From the NCBI RefSeq assembly GCF_040409695.1, contig NZ_JARWGJ010000203.1, positions 1 to 21,586 of the forward strand: 21,586 bases of DNA, in the 5' to 3' direction. Made by a program: the position numbers and the translations under genes. The DNA comes from Longimonas sp040409695 (GTDB lineage Bacteria > Bacteroidota > Rhodothermia > Rhodothermales > Salinibacteraceae). Below the pieces are notes generated by a model. It was not told where the DNA came from and did no database searches. It saw only the letters and a program-made list of their open reading frames with translations. The first letter of the stretch is position 1. Every line of letters begins with the position of its first letter. Shown piece after piece: positions 1 to 7,735 of this stretch.

Positions 1-1068
1 GAGGTCGGGGTCGGTGCCCTCAATGTGGGCGAGTACATTCTCTGAGGTCTTTGTGTAGGACTCCTGGTTGAGGTTGCTGGTGAGCGTCACGTCAGGTACG
101 TCGAACACAACAGGCGCTTCTGTTTCGGCAATTTCGCGCTGCACCGATGCTACGCTACGGTCGGCGTCTGCCATCAGCTGGTTAGCAAAATCAGTTGAGA
201 TCATGTACACCGGTGGAATCTGCTGGGAGCGCTGGTTCTCGGAGAGCGACATGCTCCCTGGACCGTTAAACTCGGCCAGGATCCGTGCCCGTTCAGACAC
301 ATCAATCGCCATGGGCCCGATGTCGGCAACGATGAGCACGCCTGCGGGCGTACCGGCACTGAAAGCGCGCTGTAGCTTTCGGCCGATGCTGTCGGTCCAC
401 TCCGATGGCTCGCTGGAGCCGGTGAGCAAGTGCGTGCCTTCTTCATCGACCGGGTCGCTACGCAGCATGAGGAGCCAGTTGCCCGTCACGTTGAGGTTGG
501 CTTCGTCAAGGGCTGCATAGTCGTCATAGTCGTCGTGTGCAATGCCATACCCGCCGAAGATCAATCCGCCTTCTTGGCTGGGGGCGTTTCCAAATGCGAG
601 AAAAGCATCGCTATCCGCCGGGCGCTCTGTATCGTAGGTGCTCGTTGCAACTGTAGTATCGTTGCGGGCTGCTGTAAGGGTAGCCTGCGTGGTGCGCGTG
701 CCGTACAGAGGAAACGGCTGGAAGTAGCGTTCGAGCGCGCGTGGGTCATCGGTCTCTTGTGTACCTTTGGGGGCGAGCCCCATCTGGCGATACTGAGCGG
801 CGAGGTATTCAGCAGCGAGTCGCTGGCCGGGCATACCCGTTTCGCGTCCCATAAAGCGATCGGACGCAAAAAAGTAGAGCTGTGCAGCCAGTTGCTCCGG
901 ATCGATAAGCGCCTGATAGGCCTGTACGCGCTCGGGCTCCTCATCCAATGTCGGTGTTGATTGCGCTTCAGCGGCGGGCGTCACAGCAAAGCCCAGCGCT
1001 CCGCATCCGATAAGAAGAGCAAGGACAAACGATCGAAGATTGGAGCGAAGGGGGGAGGCGGGCATCAT
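1..1068 (-). CDS. M28-family metallopeptidase, N-terminal part (cut by left window edge)
   Basis: The frame is open from the ATG at 1068 to base 1, giving 356 residues with no stop inside the window. Residues 1-35 form a signal peptide with a hydrophobic core and an AEA/QS cleavage site, so the protein is exported. Residues 64-81 (LYFFASDRFMGRETGMPG) match the N-terminal signature of secreted M28 aminopeptidase-like proteins. Residues ~160-325 would be the inserted PA-like domain. The segment TSENVLAHIEGTDPDL at 341-356 is the usual lead into the zinc-binding catalytic domain, which lies outside the window, so activity cannot be judged. A second ATG follows directly at 1065. It is the third gene of the SLBB/co-polymerase run, 78 bp after the co-polymerase stop. 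The family is known to cleave N-terminal residues from peptides; the substrate here is unknown. Confidence 0.88.
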   Translation of the reverse strand, partial: MMPASPLRSNLRSFVLALLIGCGALGFAVTPAAEAQSTPTLDEEPERVQAYQALIDPEQLAAQLYFFASDRFMGRETGMPGQRLAAEYLAAQYRQMGLAPKGTQETDDPRALERYFQPFPLYGTRTTQATLTAARNDTTVATSTYDTERPADSDAFLAFGNAPSQEGGLIFGGYGIAHDDYDDYAALDEANLNVTGNWLLMLRSDPVDEEGTHLLTGSSEPSEWTDSIGRKLQRAFSAGTPAGVLIVADIGPMAIDVSERARILAEFNGPGSMSLSENQRSQQIPPVYMISTDFANQLMADADRSVASVQREIAETEAPVVFDVPDVTLTSNLNQESYTKTSENVLAHIEGTDPDL

Positions 1069-1146
1069 AGCGCAACGAGGGTATGGAAGCAGTATGTAGG
1101 TAGAGAGCGCGCAGCGTGCGGAATGGCTTCAGATACGGCGAATGCG

Positions 1147-2388
1147 TTACGGTCGGGAGGGGGCAGACTCTGACGTAGAGGAGGCTGAGCGACGTCCGTT
1201 GCCGCCCAGGGGGTTGCGGAACGCTTGCTTGATCTCCTCAAGCTTCTCGCGCTCTTCCTCATCTTCCTGCTCCCCAAGAAACGTTCTGACGAAAGCCCCT
1301 CCTACGCCAACCATACCGCCCAGTATAAGGCTGAGCAATACAATGAGCGTGCGCCGTGGCGCGCTGCGCTGTGTGGGCGGGGCGGGCGCTTCGATAACCG
1401 TGAGCACAGGTTCGCTGCGCTGCAGCTCAATCTCGGCCTGCGTAAGCTGGGCTTGCAACTCACTGTAGAGGTCGGATGCGAACCGGACTTGCCGTTGCAG
1501 ACGATCTTGCTCGGTGCGTAGGCGCGCTGAACGGATCTCGCGGTTGCGATCGTTAAACGCTGCGAGTCGCTCCTCGGCTTCCTGGAGATCTTCGCGGGCG
1601 CTGGCGAAGCGGTCTTCGATAAACTCGAGGTTGCGCCGTGATTTCTCGGTCCGAATAGCACGTACGCGATCGGAAAGGTGCGTTAGGAAGCTCTCGGCGA
1701 TCTCTGCGGCACGCACCGGGTCGGCATCTGTCACCGAAAGCGTCATGACCCCGCTCTCCACATCGACCGAAGACGAAACCATATCGCCCACGGCCTCCAT
1801 TGCGTCCTCTTCTGCTTCACTGGGGTAGACCATTCGGCCGCTTTCAGGATCTACCTCTACCGGCCGTCCTGAGGGTTCAGGACGGAACGCACGTATGACC
1901 TGTCCAGGCAGACCGATTGTGTAACGTCTGACTATATCGCCAATTCCGCCCTCTTCTTCCCGTTCGAAGTACTCGACATAGGTCAGTTCGGCATCTACGT
2001 CGGCGAAGTAGAACGTGTCGCGGGCTACCGCAAGCCGAACCTCGCGGCTGGTGAGAATACGCGGATAGGCTTCGGGGGTAAGACCACTTGCGCCACCTCC
2101 AACGTTGATACCCAACCCGCGCAAGGCGGAGAGTCCTCCAGGCACGCTTCCTGAGGGGGCGCCGTCGACCTCGCGGACGACCTCAGCGGTTGAGGTATAT
2201 TCCTCGGAGGCTGCGAGGGCATACACCACGCCGAAGAGTGCAAACGCAATGACGCACCCGATGATAAATCGGCGGCTACGTGCCAGAACGACCAGTATAT
2301 CGAGGAGCGAGATCTCTTCCTCGGCATATGGGCGCTCCGGATGGTCTGAGCGCTCGTGCGATGTCGAATTAGAAGGCTGGTCGGGCAT
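1147..2388 (-). CDS. Wzz/GNVR-type polysaccharide co-polymerase (chain-length determinant)
   Basis: This is a 413-residue inner-membrane protein with the typical co-polymerase layout. A short cytoplasmic N-terminus leads into helix 1 at ~38-60. A long periplasmic region follows, with Glu/Arg-rich coiled coil at ~240-320. A Pro-rich stretch (EAPAPPTQRSAPRR) comes just before helix 2 at ~347-371, and a charged tail ends the protein. There is no C-terminal BY-kinase domain, so it resembles the kinase-less form. Such proteins set chain length and link the polymerase to the outer-membrane exporter, which fits the SLBB export gene 100 bp upstream on the same strand. The leader carries TCCTCCTA 12 nt before the ATG instead of a Shine-Dalgarno sequence. 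Family is confident; the polysaccharide is unknown. Confidence 0.9.
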   Translation of the reverse strand: MPDQPSNSTSHERSDHPERPYAEEEISLLDILVVLARSRRFIIGCVIAFALFGVVYALAASEEYTSTAEVVREVDGAPSGSVPGGLSALRGLGINVGGGASGLTPEAYPRILTSREVRLAVARDTFYFADVDAELTYVEYFEREEEGGIGDIVRRYTIGLPGQVIRAFRPEPSGRPVEVDPESGRMVYPSEAEEDAMEAVGDMVSSSVDVESGVMTLSVTDADPVRAAEIAESFLTHLSDRVRAIRTEKSRRNLEFIEDRFASAREDLQEAEERLAAFNDRNREIRSARLRTEQDRLQRQVRFASDLYSELQAQLTQAEIELQRSEPVLTVIEAPAPPTQRSAPRRTLIVLLSLILGGMVGVGGAFVRTFLGEQEDEEEREKLEEIKQAFRNPLGGNGRRSASSTSESAPSRP

Positions 2389-2430
2389 AAACGAGAATCG
2401 TAGGAGGAATGCTGCGCAGAGAAACGTCGA

Positions 2431-2462
2431 ACGTGTCGGTCAACCGGGCGGACCCGGCACGT
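2431..2462 (-). other. Imperfect stem-loop between SLBB export gene and co-polymerase gene
   Basis: CCGGG (2444-2448) pairs with CCCGG (2453-2457) around a 4-nt loop. The outer arms ACGTG (2431-2435) and CACGT (2458-2462) also pair, leaving an 8-nt bulge on one side. There is no T-run. It could be a processing or partial-termination site that lowers downstream expression, or it may be chance in GC-rich DNA. Confidence 0.25.
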
Positions 2463-2476
2463 TTCACCGTCGTCGG

Positions 2477-2498
2477 GTCAGTCAAACGTCAGTCAAAC
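2477..2498 (-). repeat. 11-bp tandem duplication over the stop codon of the SLBB gene
   Basis: GTCAGTCAAAC occurs twice head to tail (2477-2487 and 2488-2498, plus strand). On the coding strand this duplicates the final TTT GAC TGA, so the gene ends in one copy of the stop and a second TGA follows 11 nt later in another frame. It looks like a replication-slippage duplication. Confidence 0.8.
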
Positions 2499-5400
2499 GC
2501 GCGTCCTGCGAGCACGATAATCGTGAGCGCGCTCGACAGAATGCCTGTAATTTCGGTGAGCGTACCGGCGAGGTCAAAGCGTTCTTCCTCACGCTCTCTT
2601 TCAGGCTCTTCTATCACCCGAATGGTCGCGCCATCTTGAACGCGCGGCGTGCGCCGAAACCAGCCCGTACGTACGCGGAAGGTAGCCCCGGATGCCTGTG
2701 TAAGAAGAATCGATCCGGTGTTTTCGCGGACGCCCCCGGCCCGGTCGAGGTAATACTCTACACGTTTACCGGGTTCGTGCTTGATGAGTCCCTCATTCGC
2801 GACATTTCCGCGCACGGCAACCGTGTTCGGGCGTGTAGGAATAACGATGCGATCGCCTGGCTGTACAATGACATCACTGGCACTTCGGCCTTCAAGGGCG
2901 CGCCGGATATTGCTGATCACCTGCTCATCGTCGCGTATTAGACGTCCGCCTTGGGCGTACCCTGTAGAAGCAATGCCACCAGCACGCTCCAGGATATCGC
3001 TCAGACGCTCATTGTCTTCGAGAATAGTGTAATCACCGGGAAAGCGGACCTCGCCTTCCACAGTGATAGACTCTTGGGGACGGAACGCGGGATCTTGACG
3101 TACGAAAACACGGTCGCGGTGTTGAAGATCAAACTGCCGCGCAGCCTGAAGCACGCGTAGCGAGTCATTCGCGGCAAAGCTAACGGGGTCGGTGTAAAGG
3201 GTGCCCCCCAGTGGAATCGTAATAGGAGTGGCGCGTGATGTGCCATCCTGGTCGGGACGAAGCCGCGTGACTTCGACCTGCCTGAGGGAAGCGCCTTCAT
3301 CGAAGCCACCTGCCTGTAGCAGAGCATCTTCGAGCGTCATGTTGTCGCGATAGACCAGTCGGCCTCCGTCCTTTACGCGGCCGCGCACTTCCACGAACCG
3401 TTCTTCCAGGCGCTCAACCGTGGCCTGGTAGATGCGAATCTCATCACCGGGTTGCAGAGCCATGTTTGCATCCCCATCGCCTCGAATGGCATCGCCCAGA
3501 TGAAACGGAATGACCTCCGTGCGGCTGCCGTCGGGCGATTCCCGGAAGAGATCGGCACGTCCCATAAACACTTGCTTGCGGTACTCCTCGTCGAAGAGCC
3601 CTCCGCCCCGAGAAAGCAGGTCGCGGACGGTCATGTCGCGCTGAAAGCGGTATACGTCGGGGCTACGCACCTGCCCGGAGATGCGAACGGTGCGCTCCTC
3701 GCGCACGGAACCGCGCAGCGCAACGTGAAGACTATCGCCGGCGCGGAGTACGACGTTTTGGGTAGGATCATCGGCCTGCACGGCGTCAAGGTCAAGGCTA
3801 CGCACAACCGATTCCAGGTCATCATCGACCCGCGAGAGTTCGGCGCGGGGCATAAAGGCATCGCCGGTGAGTCCGTCGGCGGCGTCAATCAGGTCGCTGA
3901 CTGTACGGATCCCATCGCCTAACTGGTACTCGCCGGGTTGGAACACGGCTCCGGTAACTTCGACCCTGTTAACACGCGTTGCAATGGCGCGGTCATCAAT
4001 GTCGCGGATGGAGCGCACGCGCACAAAGTCGCCATCGTTCATGCGCACCTGCACGTTGCCTGAGCGCGCCTCGTTAAGGTTCATGGTAAGCACTTCGCGT
4101 GCCACGGAAGGGTCGTCGCGATCCTCAAAGGGAAGAATACGGTTGATTGTGAAGCGATCGGTGTAGGCCTCGGCTTCGAGTCCGCCCGCGTACTCGATCA
4201 GGTCAGCGAGCTCCTCATCTTCTCGGAGTTCATAGATGGCAGGGCGTTTCACTGCGCCCTCCAGCGAAACGGTGATTCCGCGCGGGGGCACGAATACGAT
4301 GTCATTGTTCTGAAGGCGAACCGGGTCGTCGGCAAAGCCGCGCAGCAGATACTGGTAGAAGTCGACCGTCGATATCACCTCGCCATTACGAATCACCTGT
4401 ACGTTACGCAGGCTCCCCCGGGTAAGCGGGCCGCCAACGCTGTAGAGTGCGTTAAACGCGGTGGAGAAGCTGCTCATTGTATATCCACCAGGCTGGGGGA
4501 CTTCGCCAAGCACAAAGACCTGTACAGGGCGCAAGCGCGTCACAGTAAGGTCCATGTACGCGCTTGGTGGATCAGTTGTGAGCTGCGCGTAACTCCGCGA
4601 GAGCTGCTGCTTCATGTCTTCGCGAAGTTCAGAGAGGCGTTTGCCAGCAACGGTGATCTGACCGACCTCCGGAATATTTACGCGCCCCTCTCGGTCTACC
4701 GTGAGATCGTACTGGAAGTCGGCAGCACCCCACACCGTCAGGCGAAGCTCGTCGTTGGGGCTCACGATGTAGCTGTCGTCAACGGGACCTACAGCTTGGG
4801 GCTGAAACGCTTCGGGGATAGAGTCAAACAGGTCGTATCCAAAGTGTTCAAGCGGTTCGGGATCGGGGTCCTCAACCTCGGGATCATCTTCGATGGGTTC
4901 GTCGGTGAGCTGAAGGCGGCGCCCGGTCGAGATGACTACGGTGGTATCCTCGGTAGCTGCGCGTGTGAAGAACGACCAGGTACCTGCTGCATTGTCTTCC
5001 GGGACGGTAAGTGTCCCTTCCCAGCGGCCTTCCAGTACCGAGCCGGAGATGCGCCGGACGTCTTCTACACGTGCGGTATCTCCGTTCGCCGTGATGAAGA
5101 ACGGGTCGACCTCGCGAATCGGCTGCTCGCTACGAAGAGGAATCTCAATAGCTATATCGGCGGGCAGGTCGCCTACAAAAATGCGTTCGGGATCGACCTG
5201 TACGCGCCCGTTGAGCACGGGGTAGGGTGGCGTGGTCATGGCCTCGCGATCGGTACGGCGTTCGCCACGCCGTCCGTCTTCGACGGCTTGCAAGAGCGCG
5301 TTGATGCGCGACTCGGGAATACCGAGTTCGCGGGCACGGCGTTCAGCTTGGTCGGGATCAGAGAGGTCGATGCCCAGCTCACGAGCCTGGCGTCGTGCAT

Positions 5401-5533
5401 CGGCCTCCGACATACCGCGCTGGTCAAGTTCACGTTGTACCTCAGGAGGTACGTCTTGAGCAGTTGACGTTTCGGGCACAGCCGCCATGATGAGCAGCAG
5501 CGCAAGAGCCAGAAAGAAGGAAGTACGTGTCAT
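2489..5533 (-). CDS. Outer-membrane polysaccharide export protein with seven SLBB-type repeats (Wza/GumB class)
   Basis: The protein has 1014 residues from the chosen ATG at 5533. An upstream ATG at 5569 would put 12 residues ahead of a good signal peptide (MTRTSFFLALALLL, cut near TAQ/D at 26), so the inner start is preferred. After a helical N-terminal segment with two ARELGI repeats (~50-72) and a beta-rich region, the poly-export domain begins near 255 (YIVSPNDELRLTVWG). Seven SLBB-like motifs follow at about 338, 422, 524, 616, 714, 823 and 905, for example VFVLGEVPQPGGY and VEVTGAVFQPGEY. The C-terminal ~23 residues are hydrophobic and may be the membrane-spanning helix, as in Wza. Canonical Wza is under 400 residues, so this is a large multi-SLBB form. 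No N-terminal lipobox Cys is visible. It leads the minus-strand run with the co-polymerase and the M28 peptidase. Confidence 0.93.
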   Translation of the reverse strand: MTRTSFFLALALLLIMAAVPETSTAQDVPPEVQRELDQRGMSEADARRQARELGIDLSDPDQAERRARELGIPESRINALLQAVEDGRRGERRTDREAMTTPPYPVLNGRVQVDPERIFVGDLPADIAIEIPLRSEQPIREVDPFFITANGDTARVEDVRRISGSVLEGRWEGTLTVPEDNAAGTWSFFTRAATEDTTVVISTGRRLQLTDEPIEDDPEVEDPDPEPLEHFGYDLFDSIPEAFQPQAVGPVDDSYIVSPNDELRLTVWGAADFQYDLTVDREGRVNIPEVGQITVAGKRLSELREDMKQQLSRSYAQLTTDPPSAYMDLTVTRLRPVQVFVLGEVPQPGGYTMSSFSTAFNALYSVGGPLTRGSLRNVQVIRNGEVISTVDFYQYLLRGFADDPVRLQNNDIVFVPPRGITVSLEGAVKRPAIYELREDEELADLIEYAGGLEAEAYTDRFTINRILPFEDRDDPSVAREVLTMNLNEARSGNVQVRMNDGDFVRVRSIRDIDDRAIATRVNRVEVTGAVFQPGEYQLGDGIRTVSDLIDAADGLTGDAFMPRAELSRVDDDLESVVRSLDLDAVQADDPTQNVVLRAGDSLHVALRGSVREERTVRISGQVRSPDVYRFQRDMTVRDLLSRGGGLFDEEYRKQVFMGRADLFRESPDGSRTEVIPFHLGDAIRGDGDANMALQPGDEIRIYQATVERLEERFVEVRGRVKDGGRLVYRDNMTLEDALLQAGGFDEGASLRQVEVTRLRPDQDGTSRATPITIPLGGTLYTDPVSFAANDSLRVLQAARQFDLQHRDRVFVRQDPAFRPQESITVEGEVRFPGDYTILEDNERLSDILERAGGIASTGYAQGGRLIRDDEQVISNIRRALEGRSASDVIVQPGDRIVIPTRPNTVAVRGNVANEGLIKHEPGKRVEYYLDRAGGVRENTGSILLTQASGATFRVRTGWFRRTPRVQDGATIRVIEEPEREREEERFDLAGTLTEITGILSSALTIIVLAGRAFD

Positions 5534-6053
5534 GGTGGCTAAGTTAAACCAAATAGGAGGATGAGGCACCCGCTCATATAACGAAGACGGTTTCTCTACG
5601 AAATGGAAAGACGTGCTCGGAGGTACGGTGCATCAGCTCGTGAGAGCAGCAGGGCGAAGAGTATGACAGGGTGCACGAATATTGACCGTACGTAACGCAG
5701 AGAGGCGTCTACTGAAAACATCAAAGAAGGCAGGTAGTCCTATATCAGAAATACAACTCATCACCATGAAACGCGAACTGTACCGGAAAACAGCTGCACA
5801 AGTTAGCACATTTTTCGCGCGCATAGCTTTCGTGTGCATAGCACGTTGAGCACATGCTGTGTTGCAGTCGGCAGAAGAAGGGGCTTGCGAACAGCGCCTC
5901 TGTAAGAAACGAGAGAGAAACTGGAAAAATTGCCAGGTGCTGCCTACAATGTTGAAAGCCAGGCTCAGCATATAGCGCAATGCCAGCGCATCAAGCGGCG
6001 CGAGAATCAGCACGATTCACCCATTCCTGTTCAACGCCAGCCTACTTCTGTAT
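5534..6053. other. 520-bp divergent intergenic region between the SLBB gene and pyrB
   Basis: This gap must hold the promoters of both the minus-strand envelope run and plus-strand pyrB. I find no convincing sigma-70 or Bacteroidetes-type promoter pair. The leader of the SLBB gene carries TCCTCCTA 20 nt before its ATG. The pyrB leader holds a small inverted repeat, GAATC at 6004-6008 and GATTC at 6014-6018. Open frames here have poor composition: 126 codons on minus at 5633-6013 and 28 codons on plus at 5766-5849. No tRNA, repeat family or PyrR-type attenuator with a terminator hairpin and T-run was recognised. Confidence 0.5.
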
Positions 6054-6986
6054 ATGACTACCTCGTTGTCTGCTGAATCAACGTCGCTCGCGCATCGGCA
6101 TCTGCTGGACGTATCAGGCTACACGGACGCGGAGCTGCGACTTATCATCGCAACAGCACAGGACTACCGCAAAGGCGGCACCATCCCGGCATATCCAGAT
6201 GCGACAGTGGCAACGCTTTTCTTTGAGCCCTCAACGCGAACCAAGACGTCGTTTCAGCAGGCGGCACAACGGCTCGCTGCACGCACGGTAAGTGTGGGGA
6301 CTTCGGGGTCGTCGGTAGTGAAAGGAGAGTCTTTGAAAGACACAGCACAGACGATAGAGGCGCTGCAAGCCGATGTGTTTGTGGTGCGCCATGCATCGCC
6401 CGGTGCGGCTCACTTTGTAGCACAGCACACCGACGGCGTAGTAGTGAACGCGGGCGACGGAGCCCGTGCGCATCCCACACAAGCTCTTCTGGATGCGTGC
6501 ACGCTCGCCGACCATTACGCTGACGTGAGCGGGCTTCACGTTGCGATTATTGGCGACATCACGCACAGTCGCGTAGCGCGCTCCAATATCCGTCTGCTCC
6601 GTACGCTGGGCGCTGAGGTCACGGTATGCGGCCCGCCCACTCTGCTTCCGGCTGAGTTAGAGGAGATGGGCGCGCACGTTACATACCGCCTTGAAGAAGC
6701 CCTTGAAGCCTGCGACGTAGCTATGGCGCTACGGCTGCAACTGGAGCGCCAGCGAGCCGGGCTTTTCCCGAGCCTGCAGGAGTATCATGCGCAATTCGGA
6801 ATTACCACCGCACACCTGCACGCATATCCGGATCTGCGTATCATGCATCCGGGTCCGGTGAATCGGGGGGTAGAGCTTGAAGCGGCGGTCGTTGACCACG
6901 AGCGGACGATGATTCTGGACCAGGTGGCTAATGGAGTGCCTGTTCGGATGAGCGTGCTTGCGCTGCTCATTGAGGATGCTGGGTAG
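6054..6986 (+). CDS. pyrB: Aspartate carbamoyltransferase catalytic subunit
   Basis: It catalyses the first committed step of pyrimidine synthesis: carbamoyl phosphate plus aspartate gives carbamoyl aspartate. All 310 residues fit the family. The carbamoyl-phosphate loop is FFEPSTRTKTSF (56-67), the mobile 80s loop VVKGESLKDT (88-97) supplies Lys90, HPTQALLD is at 140-147, the aspartate-binding LRLQLERQ is at 226-233, and HPGPVNRG is at 265-272. The Lys in STRTK is also seen in Bacillus-type enzymes. No regulatory-subunit gene (pyrI) is adjacent, so a stand-alone trimer is likely. It is the only plus-strand gene between two minus-strand blocks. Its leader has no Shine-Dalgarno sequence (CTACTTCTGTAT before the ATG). 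The pyrE-like gene lies about 3.4 kb away on the other strand, so the pathway is scattered. Confidence 0.97.
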   Translation: MTTSLSAESTSLAHRHLLDVSGYTDAELRLIIATAQDYRKGGTIPAYPDATVATLFFEPSTRTKTSFQQAAQRLAARTVSVGTSGSSVVKGESLKDTAQTIEALQADVFVVRHASPGAAHFVAQHTDGVVVNAGDGARAHPTQALLDACTLADHYADVSGLHVAIIGDITHSRVARSNIRLLRTLGAEVTVCGPPTLLPAELEEMGAHVTYRLEEALEACDVAMALRLQLERQRAGLFPSLQEYHAQFGITTAHLHAYPDLRIMHPGPVNRGVELEAAVVDHERTMILDQVANGVPVRMSVLALLIEDAG

Positions 6987-6991
6987 GGAGG

Positions 6992-7039
6992 CTGCGTAAG
7001 CACGCAGAGCTGGCGGGGAAGAAAGCCTCCTGGCAGGAG
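6992..7039. terminator. Two small hairpins between convergent pyrB and methyltransferase genes
   Basis: CTGCGT-AAGC-ACGCAG (6992-7007) is a perfect 6-bp stem with a 4-nt loop, 5 nt after the pyrB stop. CTCCT-GGC-AGGAG (7027-7039) is a second stem. Neither has a T-run on either strand, so intrinsic termination is uncertain; placement between convergent genes is the main support. Confidence 0.35.
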
Positions 7040-7066
7040 AGCCGGGCAACTATCCTCTATGGAATC

Positions 7067-7678
7067 CTATGCAATAGCATATCCTGCGCAGTGTGGGCGA
7101 ACGATCGGAACATCAACGGTAAAGTGGTCCTGCTTCACACGTTTGAAACCGGCCTGCGAGATGGCGTGGTCGGTACGCCGGTTTGGGTGGCAGCCATCAA
7201 AGCACCGTTTCCAGAATGGCGTAATTCCTTCCTGCAGCGCATGGTGGCAGCTGCCGGGGGTATCGGCGATATGCTCAATAAATATGAACCGTCCGCTGGG
7301 ACGTAGTAGTCGCCGAATGGATGCGAGCGCAGCCTGCACGTCGGGTACCGAGCACAGCACGAGTGTGCTAATTACGACATCGGCACTGCGAGGAGGCAGC
7401 GCGTTGGCCTCCACCGGACGCTCCAACACGCGCCCGGAGATCCCCTGAGTGTGCATCTGAGTGCGGATCGCCATATGCAGGTGCGGATTGGGCTCCAGCC
7501 CGATGTATGTGATGTCACGTTTCAGGTATGCCAGGTTGAGCCCGGTGCCTGGGCCTATTTCAACGACGGTGCCATGCAGGCCGCTCAGCAGGTGCGTTTT
7601 GCGATCGGCGTACACGCGGTGCTGTACGGTATCAATCGAGTGCAAGCCGCGCGCAAAGAGATATGAAGAGAGCGACAT
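7067..7678 (-). CDS. SAM-dependent methyltransferase of the METTL7 (TMT1)-like type
   Basis: The 203-residue class I methyltransferase has the SAM-binding glycine loop VVEIGPGTGLN (38-48), the acidic end of strand 2 (GLEPN, 60-64) and motif IV ADVVISTLVLCSV (99-111). Beyond these, it carries marks typical of human METTL7/TMT1 thiol methyltransferases: LRPSGRFIFIEHIA (125-138), the FDGC motif (160-163) and the end RPHCAGYAIA (194-203). METTL7 proteins methylate small thiols, so a small-molecule thiol acceptor is a reasonable guess. There is no N-terminal membrane anchor as in the animal proteins. It is the last gene of the minus-strand run, 57 bp after the S41 protease. An inverted repeat (TATGC-AATA-GCATA, 7068-7081) lies across its last codons. 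Confidence 0.85.
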   Translation of the reverse strand: MSLSSYLFARGLHSIDTVQHRVYADRKTHLLSGLHGTVVEIGPGTGLNLAYLKRDITYIGLEPNPHLHMAIRTQMHTQGISGRVLERPVEANALPPRSADVVISTLVLCSVPDVQAALASIRRLLRPSGRFIFIEHIADTPGSCHHALQEGITPFWKRCFDGCHPNRRTDHAISQAGFKRVKQDHFTVDVPIVRPHCAGYAIA

Positions 7679-7735
7679 AAGAAGAGGAGATGCAAGGGGT
7701 ACGGCGCATAGCTTGTGGGGGACGCTACAGCGGAG

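Noticed and set aside
2105..2941. 278-codon plus-strand open frame over the co-polymerase and SLBB gene ends
   Set aside because: It is antisense to two well-supported genes, rich in Arg/Ser, and has no family match.
5766..5849. 27-residue peptide frame MKRELYRKTAAQ... on the plus strand
   Set aside because: Too short to judge, no leader support, and no partner; nothing beyond an ATG and a hydrophobic end.
5633..6013. 126-codon minus-strand open frame in the pyrB/SLBB gap
   Set aside because: Composition is rich in Arg, Ser, Cys and Ala with no family pattern or clear signal peptide; it looks like a chance frame.
6054..6986. Lys in STRTK as a defective pyrB
   Set aside because: The same Lys is found in active Bacillus-type enzymes, and all other active-site motifs are intact.
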